Positions 24,943 to 32,738 of a stretch of DNA of 64,000 nucleotides are shown one piece after another. This stretch comes from Streptomyces zagrosensis. Its GTDB lineage: Bacteria > Actinomycetota > Actinomycetes > Streptomycetales > Streptomycetaceae. Both the position numbers and the translations under genes were made by a program. Location of the stretch: positions 124,001 through 188,000 of the forward strand of contig NZ_JACHJL010000015.1 in the NCBI RefSeq assembly GCF_014203645.1, read 5' to 3'. The notes beneath the pieces are model-generated. The model worked only from the letters and a program-made list of their open reading frames with translations, made no database searches and was not told the origin of the DNA. Each line of letters begins with the position of its first letter. Position 1 is the first letter of the stretch.

Positions 24943-25720
24943 GGACTGCCCATGTCCGCGAACGCGGATACAGAGAAACGAAGAACGTCGAACAGAAAGC
25001 GCGATAACCACGAAACGGTACGTAAGGAGAACCGTGCAAACCTGGCGAGTGGCCAGGTAGAACGCGTGGCACGAGCAAACAGTGCGGGTACGGCGCCCGG
25101 AACTCAAGCCCCCTGGCCGAATCCCACGGGATGCGTCCTCATCCCCACGGCCGCCGCCGTGCGGTGACGAAGACGCTGCCCCAAGCGTCGCACCTGCCTG
25201 TCTCGCCCCCTGATAAGCGCCGGCCCCCATCGGCACTGTGCATCAGCCTACGACCGGGGTCGGGCAACGGAAGCGAATTGACGAAACTGCCCGCGTAACT
25301 GTTGAGGCTGGGCCCTGCGTTCCACATTAAGGAAGAAGTCAATCAGCCATAGAAAAGCGATCGAGGAATGGCCGGAAGACTCCTACGCCGCCTACATCGG
25401 TGCCCTATGCACTCTCCACGCAACGGAAGCGGATACGGAGCAGCCCGTTCAGCTCTTACGGGCCAGTACGGACGGCGCTTTAGCCGACGGAATCGTGAGG
25501 CATGTGGGAGGTTACTCAAGGTGCGTAAAGCTGCCGTGGAGGGACGAGCAGCGGCGCGACGAACACCGCTGGTACGCGGTGACTGGCCGAGACTATCCGC
25601 ACTGCGCGCGCCGAACACGGTGCTGGCTCGGCACTGGCCAGGCGAAGACGCAGACCTGGGCGACCGCTCCCGCAGGCCATGGTGGTCCGCATGGGAGCGG
25701 GCCAGGTTCGCCGCTCTTGG
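24943..25720. other. Intergenic region with a possible decayed coding remnant
   Basis: This ~780-bp region lies between galK (3' end) and the LuxR gene (5' end). From 25306 to 25720 one plus-strand frame stays open and reads like normal protein for a stretch (for example EEWPEDSYAAYIGALCTLHA), but it has no ATG/GTG until 25495, matches no family I know and runs antisense into galK. The remainder (24943-25300) must hold the LuxR promoter; nothing specific is seen. Confidence 0.4.
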
Positions 25721-26986
25721 CTACCGGAGGAGTAGCCGCCGAGAGCCCGCGGCGGGGAGCGCGGGGAAGATGCGCGGCGGGCGGGCGTGTGCCATCGCGA
25801 ACGCCTCGTTGATGGCCGTGGCGATCGGGTCCGCGGCTGCCTCTTCCACGAGCACGATGGCGCTGCCGCCGAAGCCGCCGCCGGTCATCCGCGCCCCGAG
25901 CGCGCCCGCCGCGTTGGCCGACTCCACCACAAGGTCGAGTTCGGCACAGGACACCTCGTAGTCGTCGCGGAGCGAAACGTGGCCGGCGGTGAGCACCGGG
26001 CCGATCGCTCGGGTGTCGCCCGCGTCGAGCAGCGCGATGACCTCTTCCACCCGCCGGTTTTCGGTCACGACGTGCCGCACCCTGCGCTGGACGGCGGGGT
26101 TATCGGCCAGCTTATCCAGGGCAGCGTTGAGAAGCGCGTACGGAACATCGCGCAGGGCGCGCACGCCGAGCGCCCGCGCACCTCGCTCGCATGCGGCGCG
26201 CCGGTTCGCGTACGCGCCGTCTCCGAGCTCGTGTTTGACCCGGGTATCGACCACCAACAGGCGCAGCCCCTGGGCTGCCACATCGAAGGGGACGTGCCGG
26301 TGGGTGAGGTCCCGGGTGTCCAGATACAGCGCGTGCCCCGCCGTACAGCAGGCGGATGCCATCTGGTCCATGATCCCGCAGGGCACCCCGACGAACCCGT
26401 TCTCCGCACGCTGGGCAAGCTGGGCGATTCGCTCGGTGGTCAGCCCGAGCCCGTACAGCTCGTTCAGCGCGCTCGCCGTGGCCACCTCAAGCGCCGCCGA
26501 CGAGGAGAGCCCGGCGCCGGTGGGTACCGTGCTGGTGAAGTGCAGTTCGGCGCCGCCGACCGCAAGGCCCGCCTCGCGCATCGCCCACAGCACCCCGGCC
26601 GGGTAGGCCGCCCAACCGGCGCCGGACTCGGGAGCCAGCGCGTCGGAGCGTAGTTCCACGACGCCACCGGGCACATCGGCCGAGTGCAGCCGCAGCACCC
26701 CGTCCTCGCGCGGCGAAGCGGCGGCCAGCGTGGCGTGGGGCAGGGCGAGCGGCATGACGAGGCCCTCGCTGATGTCGGTGTGCTCGCCGATCAGGTTGAC
26801 CCGGCCGGGCGCCGCCCACACGCCGGCAGGTTCGGCGCCGTAGACCTCATCGAACCCGGCGACAACGGCCGACACCTCCGCAGGTCCGGGCGCGCCATCA
26901 GTGGCCGCGCCACCCGAATCCACAGCAGGCCCCCGCGCACCGCTGTCTCGTTGCGGCTCTGGCCGCCGCGTACCGCTGTCACTCAC
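25721..26986 (-). CDS. galK: Galactokinase
   Basis: GalK phosphorylates galactose at C1 with ATP, the first Leloir step. Motifs are the galactokinase signature GRVNLIGEHTDISEG, the GHMP ATP loop VPTGAGLSSSAAL and the C-terminal GGGFGGSAI. It is 421 aa including an N-terminal ~45-residue Pro/Gly/Ala extension. The GTG at 26986 has AGGAG 7 nt upstream and lies 8 bp after the galE stop. It is the last gene of galT-galE-galK. Confidence 0.96.
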   Translation of the reverse strand: MSDSGTRRPEPQRDSGARGPAVDSGGAATDGAPGPAEVSAVVAGFDEVYGAEPAGVWAAPGRVNLIGEHTDISEGLVMPLALPHATLAAASPREDGVLRLHSADVPGGVVELRSDALAPESGAGWAAYPAGVLWAMREAGLAVGGAELHFTSTVPTGAGLSSSAALEVATASALNELYGLGLTTERIAQLAQRAENGFVGVPCGIMDQMASACCTAGHALYLDTRDLTHRHVPFDVAAQGLRLLVVDTRVKHELGDGAYANRRAACERGARALGVRALRDVPYALLNAALDKLADNPAVQRRVRHVVTENRRVEEVIALLDAGDTRAIGPVLTAGHVSLRDDYEVSCAELDLVVESANAAGALGARMTGGGFGGSAIVLVEEAAADPIATAINEAFAMAHARPPRIFPALPAAGSRRLLLR

Positions 26987-26994
26987 ACGCTCTC

Positions 26995-27960
26995 CTACTC
27001 TCCTTGCCTGACGAACTCCCAGGCGTCCGCCACGATCCCGGCCAGGTCGGCGCGGGTCGGCTGCCAACCGAGTCGGTCCTTGGCTCGCTCGGCAGAGGCG
27101 ACAAGGACCGCCGGGTCGCCGCCACGGCGCGGTGCGGTCACCTCGGGCACCGGGTGCCCGGTGACCTTGCGCACCGTCTCGATGACCTCGCGCACCGAGA
27201 AGCCGTTGCCGTTGCCGAGGTTGCAGATCAGGTGCTCGCCGCCGGTGGCCGCGGTGAGGGCGAGCAGATGGGCCTCGGCGAGGTCGGCGACGTGGATGTA
27301 ATCGCGTACGCAGGTGCCGTCCGGGGTCGGGTAGTCGTCACCGAACACGGAGATCGCCTCGCGCTTGCCCTGGGCGACCTGGAGCACCAGCGGGATCAGA
27401 TGCGTCTCGGGGTCGTGCCGCTCGCCGTAACTGCCGTGCGCGCCGGCGACGTTGAAGTAGCGCAGCGAGACGGCGGCCAGGCCGTGCGCGGTGCACTCAC
27501 TGCTGATCATGTGGTCCACGGCGAGCTTGCTGGCGCCGTACGGATTGGTCGGCGCGGTCGCGGTGTCCTCGGTGATCGGGGACGTGGCGGGCTCGCCGTA
27601 GGTGGCGGCCGTGGAGGAGAAGACGAGGGTGCGTACGCCCGCGTCGCGCATGGCGGCGAGCAGCGCCATGCTGCCACCGACGTTGTTCGACCAATACTTC
27701 TCGGGGTGCGCGACCGACTCGCCGACCTGCGAGGACGCGGCGAAGTGCAGCACGCCGTCGTACGAGGAGTCCAGCCAGCGCGCCACGTCCTGGATGCGCC
27801 CCTCGATGAACTCCGCGCCCTCGGGCACGCTCACCCGGTGCCCGGTGGACAAGTCGTCCAAGACGGTCACCCGGTGTCCGGCCGCCAGCAGATGTGCGGC
27901 GACCACGCTCCCGACATATCCCGCTCCGCCGGTGACCAGGTACTTCTGTCCATCGCTCAC
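26995..27960 (-). CDS. galE: UDP-glucose 4-epimerase
   Basis: GalE interconverts UDP-galactose and UDP-glucose with bound NAD. It is an SDR protein with the Rossmann motif TGGAGYVGS, the Ser of FSSTAATYG and the catalytic pair YGASK (Y-x3-K). At 321 aa the length is standard. Its ATG overlaps the galT stop by 4 bp, giving tight coupling. Confidence 0.96.
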   Translation of the reverse strand: MSDGQKYLVTGGAGYVGSVVAAHLLAAGHRVTVLDDLSTGHRVSVPEGAEFIEGRIQDVARWLDSSYDGVLHFAASSQVGESVAHPEKYWSNNVGGSMALLAAMRDAGVRTLVFSSTAATYGEPATSPITEDTATAPTNPYGASKLAVDHMISSECTAHGLAAVSLRYFNVAGAHGSYGERHDPETHLIPLVLQVAQGKREAISVFGDDYPTPDGTCVRDYIHVADLAEAHLLALTAATGGEHLICNLGNGNGFSVREVIETVRKVTGHPVPEVTAPRRGGDPAVLVASAERAKDRLGWQPTRADLAGIVADAWEFVRQGE

Positions 27961-29033
27961 GTACTCGCTACCTCTCGCAGTCGCTGCGCCGCGTCCTCCG
28001 GCGGCACATCGTTGATGAACACATTCATGCCAGATTCGGAACCCGCGAGGAACTTCAGCTTGCCGGAAGTGCGTCGAATGGTGAAAAGCTCAAGGTGAAG
28101 CGCGAAGTCGGCACGGTCAGGCGTGCGAAACGGCGCCTGGTGCCAGGCCGAGATGTAGGGCGTGGGCGGCTCATCGGGGCCAAAGATCCGATCGAAACGG
28201 CGCAGCAACTCCAGGTAGACCCGCGGAAACTCGGCGCGCGCCGGCTCGTCTAGGGCGCGCATATCGGGCACGCGCCGCTTGGGGTAGAGGTGCACCTCGT
28301 ACGGCCAGTGGGCGGCATAGGGAACGAAGGCCGTCCAGTGCTCGGCGTCCACGACGATCCGCCGCCCATCGGCCACCTCGTCAGCGACCACGTCATCGAA
28401 GAGGTTGCGGCCAGCAGTGCGCTCGCGATGCGCGGCAAGCGACTCCAGCATGCGCGCGGTGCGCGGGGTGACAAAGGGGTACGCGTAGATCTGGCCGTGC
28501 GGGTGACCAAGTGTCACCCCGATTTCGGCGCCGCGGTTCTCGAAACAGAACACCTGTCGCACGGCGGGCAGTTCGGCCAACTCCGCCGTGCGGTCGGTCC
28601 AGGCGTCCAGGACCAGGGCGGCCTGTTGCTCGGTGAGGTCAGCGAAGGAGGCGTCGTGGTCGGCGGTGAAGCACACGACCTCGCAGCGGCCCGAGTCTCC
28701 GGCGAGCGAGGGGAAGCGGTTCTCGAAGACGACCACGTCGTAGTCGGTGGCGGGGATTTCGCTGCGCCGCGCGCAGCGCGACCCGCTCTCCCCGGGGGCG
28801 CTCGGGAGCGAGGGGCACAGCGGGCATGCGTCGGCGGGCGGGTGGTAGGTGCGGGTCTGTCGGTGCGAGGCGATGGCGACGCTGTCGCCGAGCAGCCGAT
28901 CGACGCGAATCTCGGACGACGTGGCGACGGGCTCCAGCGGGCGTGGGTCCTCCTCGCTGCGCACCAGGTCGTCCCGGGAGTCGTAATAGATCAGCTCACG
29001 GCCATCCGCGAGCCTGACCGACGTCTTCTTCAC
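27957..29033 (-). CDS. galT: Galactose-1-phosphate uridylyltransferase
   Basis: GalT transfers UMP between UDP-glucose and galactose-1-phosphate. The active-site HPHGQ motif (GHPHGQIYAYP) is present, as are the zinc-type cysteines CPLC. It is 358 aa. The start is GTG 29033, with a purine-rich AGGGG upstream. It is the first gene of galTEK, as in S. lividans and S. coelicolor, and is divergent from the symporter. Confidence 0.96.
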   Translation of the reverse strand: MKKTSVRLADGRELIYYDSRDDLVRSEEDPRPLEPVATSSEIRVDRLLGDSVAIASHRQTRTYHPPADACPLCPSLPSAPGESGSRCARRSEIPATDYDVVVFENRFPSLAGDSGRCEVVCFTADHDASFADLTEQQAALVLDAWTDRTAELAELPAVRQVFCFENRGAEIGVTLGHPHGQIYAYPFVTPRTARMLESLAAHRERTAGRNLFDDVVADEVADGRRIVVDAEHWTAFVPYAAHWPYEVHLYPKRRVPDMRALDEPARAEFPRVYLELLRRFDRIFGPDEPPTPYISAWHQAPFRTPDRADFALHLELFTIRRTSGKLKFLAGSESGMNVFINDVPPEDAAQRLREVAST

Positions 29034-29139
29034 CCTGCACCCCTGTCACGATCCGAAAACATTCCAACATAAGCTTTCAGAAATCAACAATAGCGCGTAC
29101 TTTTTTGCCGTTCCGTTCGCGCGAAGAAGCGAGAAGCCC
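29034..29139. promoter_or_regulatory. Divergent gal/symporter promoter region
   Basis: This 106-bp gap between galT and the symporter is markedly AT-rich compared with its neighbours (AACATTCC, AACATAAGC and TACTTTTTT stretches). Two opposing promoters must fit here, so coordinate induction by galactose is likely. No clean operator dyad was picked. Confidence 0.55.
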
Positions 29140-30837
29140 ATGTATCAGCTAGCCGAAGGACTCCGGCTCTCCACCAACTGGCTCGATTACTCGATCCTTG
29201 CCATCTACTTCGTCGTCGTCCTGGGCATCGGCTTCGCGGCCCGGCGCAGCGTCAAGACAAGCCTCGACTTCTTCCTGTCCGGACGGTCACTGCCCGCCTG
29301 GGTCACCGGTCTCGCGTTCGTCGCTGCCAACCTGGGGGCGACGGAGATCCTGGGCATGGCCGCGAACGGCGCACAGTACGGCGCATACACCGTGCACTGG
29401 TATTGGATCGGCGCCATCCCGGCCATGGTGTTCCTGGGCCTGGTGATGATGCCCTTCTACTACGGGTCGAAGGTCAGGTCCGTACCGGAGTTCTTGCTGC
29501 ACCGCTTCGGGCCTTCCTCGCACCTGCTCAGCTCCCTCATCTTCGCGGTGTCATCGGTGCTGATCGCCGGCGTGAACCTGTACGCCATGGCGATCGTGCT
29601 TGAGGCACTACTCGGCTGGCCGCAGTGGGTGGCCATCGTCGTGGCCGGCTTCTTCGTGCTCGGCTACATCACGCTGGGCGGACTGTCCTCGGCCATCTAC
29701 AACGAGGTACTCCAGTTCTTCGTTATCCTCGCCGCGCTCATTCCGCTGACCATCGTCGGCCTCAAGCGGGTCGGCGGTTGGGACGGGCTGACCGACTCGC
29801 TCACCGGCAAGGGCGGCGCGCAGGGCTCGCACGGCTCGCAGGGTGAGAACTTCCTCAGCGCCTGGGACGGCACCGGCATCGGCGAGGCCAACGCGCTCGG
29901 CGCCAACTGGCTCACCATCGTCTTGGGCCTTGGCTTCGTGCTGAGCTTCGGCTACTGGACCACCAACTTCGCCGAGGTACAGCGCGCGCTCTCCGCGAAG
30001 AACCTCTCGGCCGCCAAGCGGACCCCGCTGATCGCGGCCTTCCCCAAGATCCTCATCCCGATGGTCGTCATCGTGCCCGGCCTTATCGCCCTCGTGATGG
30101 AACCGACGCTGGGCAAGGAGGGCAGCGGCCTCCAGTACAACGACGCCATTCCGGTCCTCATGCGCGATCTGCTACCCAACGGCGTGCTCGGCATCGCGGT
30201 GACCGGCCTGCTGGCCGCGTTCATGGCAGGCATGGCCGCCAACGTCTCCTCGTTCAACACGGTGTTCACCAACGACATTTGGGCCGCGTACGTGAAGAAG
30301 GACCGGGCCGACGCGTACTACCTGGCAACCGGCCGCTGGGTCACCGCAGTCGGCGTCATCCTGGGCATGGGCACGGCGTTCATCGCCTCCAGCTTCAGCA
30401 ACATCATGAACTACCTCCAGACCCTGTTTTCCTTCTTCAACGTGCCGCTGTTCTGCGTCTTCATCATCGGCATGTTCTGGAAGCGCAGCACAGGGCCGGC
30501 CGGCTTTTGGGGTCTGCTGTCCGGCACGCTGGCCGCGATGCTCAACTACTTCTGGCTCTACAAGCAGCACGTCATCGACATCCCCTCCGACCAGGGGGCG
30601 AACTTCGTCTCGGCGATCGTGGCCTTCGTCGTCGGCGCCGTGGTGATGCTGGTGGTCACCCTGGTGACCAAGCCAAAGCCGGTGGAGCAACTGGCCGGCC
30701 TCGTCTACGGCACCAAGTCGCCCGGCCTGGAGGAAGCGCCGGCCGAAGGCGACGACGCCTGGTACCGCAAGCCCGCGCTGCTCGGCTGGGGCGCCGTGGT
30801 GTTGGCCGCGCTGTGCTACATCCCGTTCTCGCTGTGA
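29140..30837 (+). CDS. Sodium/solute symporter, probable galactose/glucose transporter
   Basis: This is a 565-aa SSS-family (SGLT-like) carrier with about 13-14 hydrophobic helices and the family's ANLGATEILGMAANGAQYG segment near the first helices. It would import a sugar with Na+. The substrate is inferred as galactose from its divergent position to galTEK. The ATG at 29140 follows a purine-rich GCGAGAAG. A small membrane protein gene follows after 70 bp and may be an accessory subunit. Confidence 0.93.
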   Translation: MYQLAEGLRLSTNWLDYSILAIYFVVVLGIGFAARRSVKTSLDFFLSGRSLPAWVTGLAFVAANLGATEILGMAANGAQYGAYTVHWYWIGAIPAMVFLGLVMMPFYYGSKVRSVPEFLLHRFGPSSHLLSSLIFAVSSVLIAGVNLYAMAIVLEALLGWPQWVAIVVAGFFVLGYITLGGLSSAIYNEVLQFFVILAALIPLTIVGLKRVGGWDGLTDSLTGKGGAQGSHGSQGENFLSAWDGTGIGEANALGANWLTIVLGLGFVLSFGYWTTNFAEVQRALSAKNLSAAKRTPLIAAFPKILIPMVVIVPGLIALVMEPTLGKEGSGLQYNDAIPVLMRDLLPNGVLGIAVTGLLAAFMAGMAANVSSFNTVFTNDIWAAYVKKDRADAYYLATGRWVTAVGVILGMGTAFIASSFSNIMNYLQTLFSFFNVPLFCVFIIGMFWKRSTGPAGFWGLLSGTLAAMLNYFWLYKQHVIDIPSDQGANFVSAIVAFVVGAVVMLVVTLVTKPKPVEQLAGLVYGTKSPGLEEAPAEGDDAWYRKPALLGWGAVVLAALCYIPFSL

Positions 30838-30907
30838 CCCCCGCCCACCCGCTGCGTGACGGCCACCCGCCCGCTTACGCGCACTCTCACGCGAAGGATG
30901 CATCCGC

Positions 30908-31144
30908 ATGAGCGACTATCAGCACGAGGTCAAAGAGCTTGAGCGCACGTCCGCGACCGCCGCGCGACTCTTCGACGTACGCCGCATCATCGGCGGCTTG
31001 TTCGTGGTCTACGGCGTCATCGTCACCATCGCGGGCCTGACGGCATCTGACGCGGACCTGAAGAAGGCCGAGGGCATCAACATCAACCTCTGGACGGGCC
31101 TGGGCATGCTGGCCCTCGGCCTCTTCTTCCTCGGCTGGCTCTAG
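30908..31144 (+). CDS. Small two-helix membrane protein downstream of the symporter
   Basis: This 78-aa protein has an Arg-rich N-terminus (HEVKELERTSATAARLFDVRR), one helix (IIGGLFVVYGVIVTIAGLT), a short polar loop (DADLKKAEGININ) and a second helix (LWTGLGMLALGLFFLGWL) to the end. AAGGA lies upstream of the ATG. It is co-directional with the symporter and probably in its transcript. Known small SSS-associated subunits have a similar size; the link is inference. Confidence 0.85.
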   Translation: MSDYQHEVKELERTSATAARLFDVRRIIGGLFVVYGVIVTIAGLTASDADLKKAEGININLWTGLGMLALGLFFLGWL

Positions 31145-31365
31145 CTGCGCCCCATGCCCCCGCCGCCCCCGGCGCCGGACGCAGCGGCGGAAGCAGCCGC
31201 AGATCCCGCAGCCGGCCCCGAACGGAACACTTCCGGCCACTGAGCCCGCCACCGTACGGTACGGCGCGGCGCCTCCGGCACGGCCCGTACGGTGCTGTGT
31301 CGTGCAGTACGGGGCTGGGCTGGGCTGGGCAGTTGCGTCCCAGCCCCAGTACGTCGCGCCCTCGC

Positions 31366-32403
31366 TCAGGCCCTGCCCGCAGCCCCAGGCGCTGGGCCGG
31401 TGCCAGGGCCGGCCTCGGGGCGGCCCGGGTGGCCCTGGCCGGGGAATCCGCGCCCCCATGGGCGCCCCGCGGCGCCTTGGCCCGACGCGCCCCGACCGTA
31501 GTAAGGCCCCTGCCCAGCGGAACCCCGGCCCGGCGGCACCTGGCCCGGCGGCAGTTGACCCGGCGGCGCCTGACCCGATGGCGGCTGGCCTCCGACAGCG
31601 CCAGGCCCGTGCCCGGTCGGGCCCGCCGCGCCCCCAAAACCCGCAGCGCCCGCAGCGCCCGCAGCGCCCGTCTCACCTGGAGTGGCGTGGCCCACGCCGC
31701 CCTCGCCCAGCGCGCTGGGGAGGTCGATGGCGCGCCGGCTGGCCGCGGCCCGGTCGAGCAGCCCCGTACGGGCGGCAAGCGCCGCCGCCTCAAGGCGGGA
31801 GCCGACGCCCAACTTCATCAAAACGCGCTGCACATGCGTACGAGCCGTACTCGGGGCGATGGCCATGCCCGCCGCGATCAGCCGGGTGTCCTCCCCCTCA
31901 GCAACCCGTACCAGCACCTCCACCTCGCGTGGTGTGAGCAGTTGAAGCAACCGGGCGCCCTCGTCATCGGGCTGGGCTGCGGGGTTCAGCAGCTCGGCGA
32001 ACGCCCCCTGGAGGAGCTGGGGCGCCACCGCCGCATCCCCGGCACGCGCCTTGATCATGGCGCGCTCGACGCCCTCGATGCGTTCGTCGTGGCGCACATA
32101 ACCGGATGCCCCCGCCGCGAAGGCGGCGGCGATGCCCCGCGGACTCGGCACCGGGCCGAGCACCACGACCGCGACCTGGGGTCGCTCCCGCTTGATCCGT
32201 ATCACCGGCTCAAATGCGCCCGGTTCCGCGGGGGTTCCGGTGCCGAGCAGACACACCTCGGGTGCCCGGCTCACCACGAGGTCCGCAGCGCCCGCACTCG
32301 GCGCGGCAGCGGCGAGCACCCGATGCCCGCGGAGCTTCAACGCCGAGGCGAGTGCCTCGGCGAGTAGTCGGTGGTCATCGACCACCATGACTCTCACGCC
32401 CAT
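31366..32403 (-). CDS. LuxR-family regulator with a degenerate receiver
   Basis: The receiver begins MGVRVMVVDDHRLL, with the acidic pair intact. At the phospho-acceptor position the sequence is CLLGTG, with Gly instead of Asp, and the switch Lys is lost (GYVRHD). Phosphorylation control is therefore unlikely. The LuxR HTH is LTPREVEVLVRVAEGEDTRLIAAGMAIAPSTARTHV. The last ~110 residues are a Gly/Pro/Gln/Ala low-complexity tail. The ATG at 32403 has GGGGGGGAG upstream. No kinase is adjacent, so it probably responds by another route (ligand or abundance). Confidence 0.9.
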   Translation of the reverse strand: MGVRVMVVDDHRLLAEALASALKLRGHRVLAAAAPSAGAADLVVSRAPEVCLLGTGTPAEPGAFEPVIRIKRERPQVAVVVLGPVPSPRGIAAAFAAGASGYVRHDERIEGVERAMIKARAGDAAVAPQLLQGAFAELLNPAAQPDDEGARLLQLLTPREVEVLVRVAEGEDTRLIAAGMAIAPSTARTHVQRVLMKLGVGSRLEAAALAARTGLLDRAAASRRAIDLPSALGEGGVGHATPGETGAAGAAGAAGFGGAAGPTGHGPGAVGGQPPSGQAPPGQLPPGQVPPGRGSAGQGPYYGRGASGQGAAGRPWGRGFPGQGHPGRPEAGPGTGPAPGAAGRA

Positions 32404-32677
32404 GAACTCCCCCCCATCCGCCCGGGGACGACAGTCCCGGATGTCCGTGGCCCCCGCGCTGACCGAGGTCGCGCCACCGTGGCTGCGCAAGCCCCCCTGC
32501 TGCGCACGGCCCCCGACCTCTTGCCCCCGGAAGCTACACGCTCGTTCGACGTTGCGCGCCCCTTAGCAGGAAGAAGCGTCCCGGAATGTCGAAATACATC
32601 CCATAGCGCTTACTTCGCGCCGCGAAGGGCACGTCACGGCGCGGCGTGCCATGCCGTGCCGTGCCGCAGCACGACAA

Positions 32678-32712
32678 CGGCCCCGCCAGTACGGAACGTA
32701 CCGGCGGGGCCG
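32678..32712 (-). terminator. Hairpin after the propeller-protein gene
   Basis: A 16-bp stem (CGGCCCCGCC.. pairing with ..GGCGGGGCCG) with one mismatch and loop GAA lies 26 nt beyond the minus-strand stop. Confidence 0.8.
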
Positions 32713-32738
32713 CCACATGTGCATCAGTGCTGCACGGG

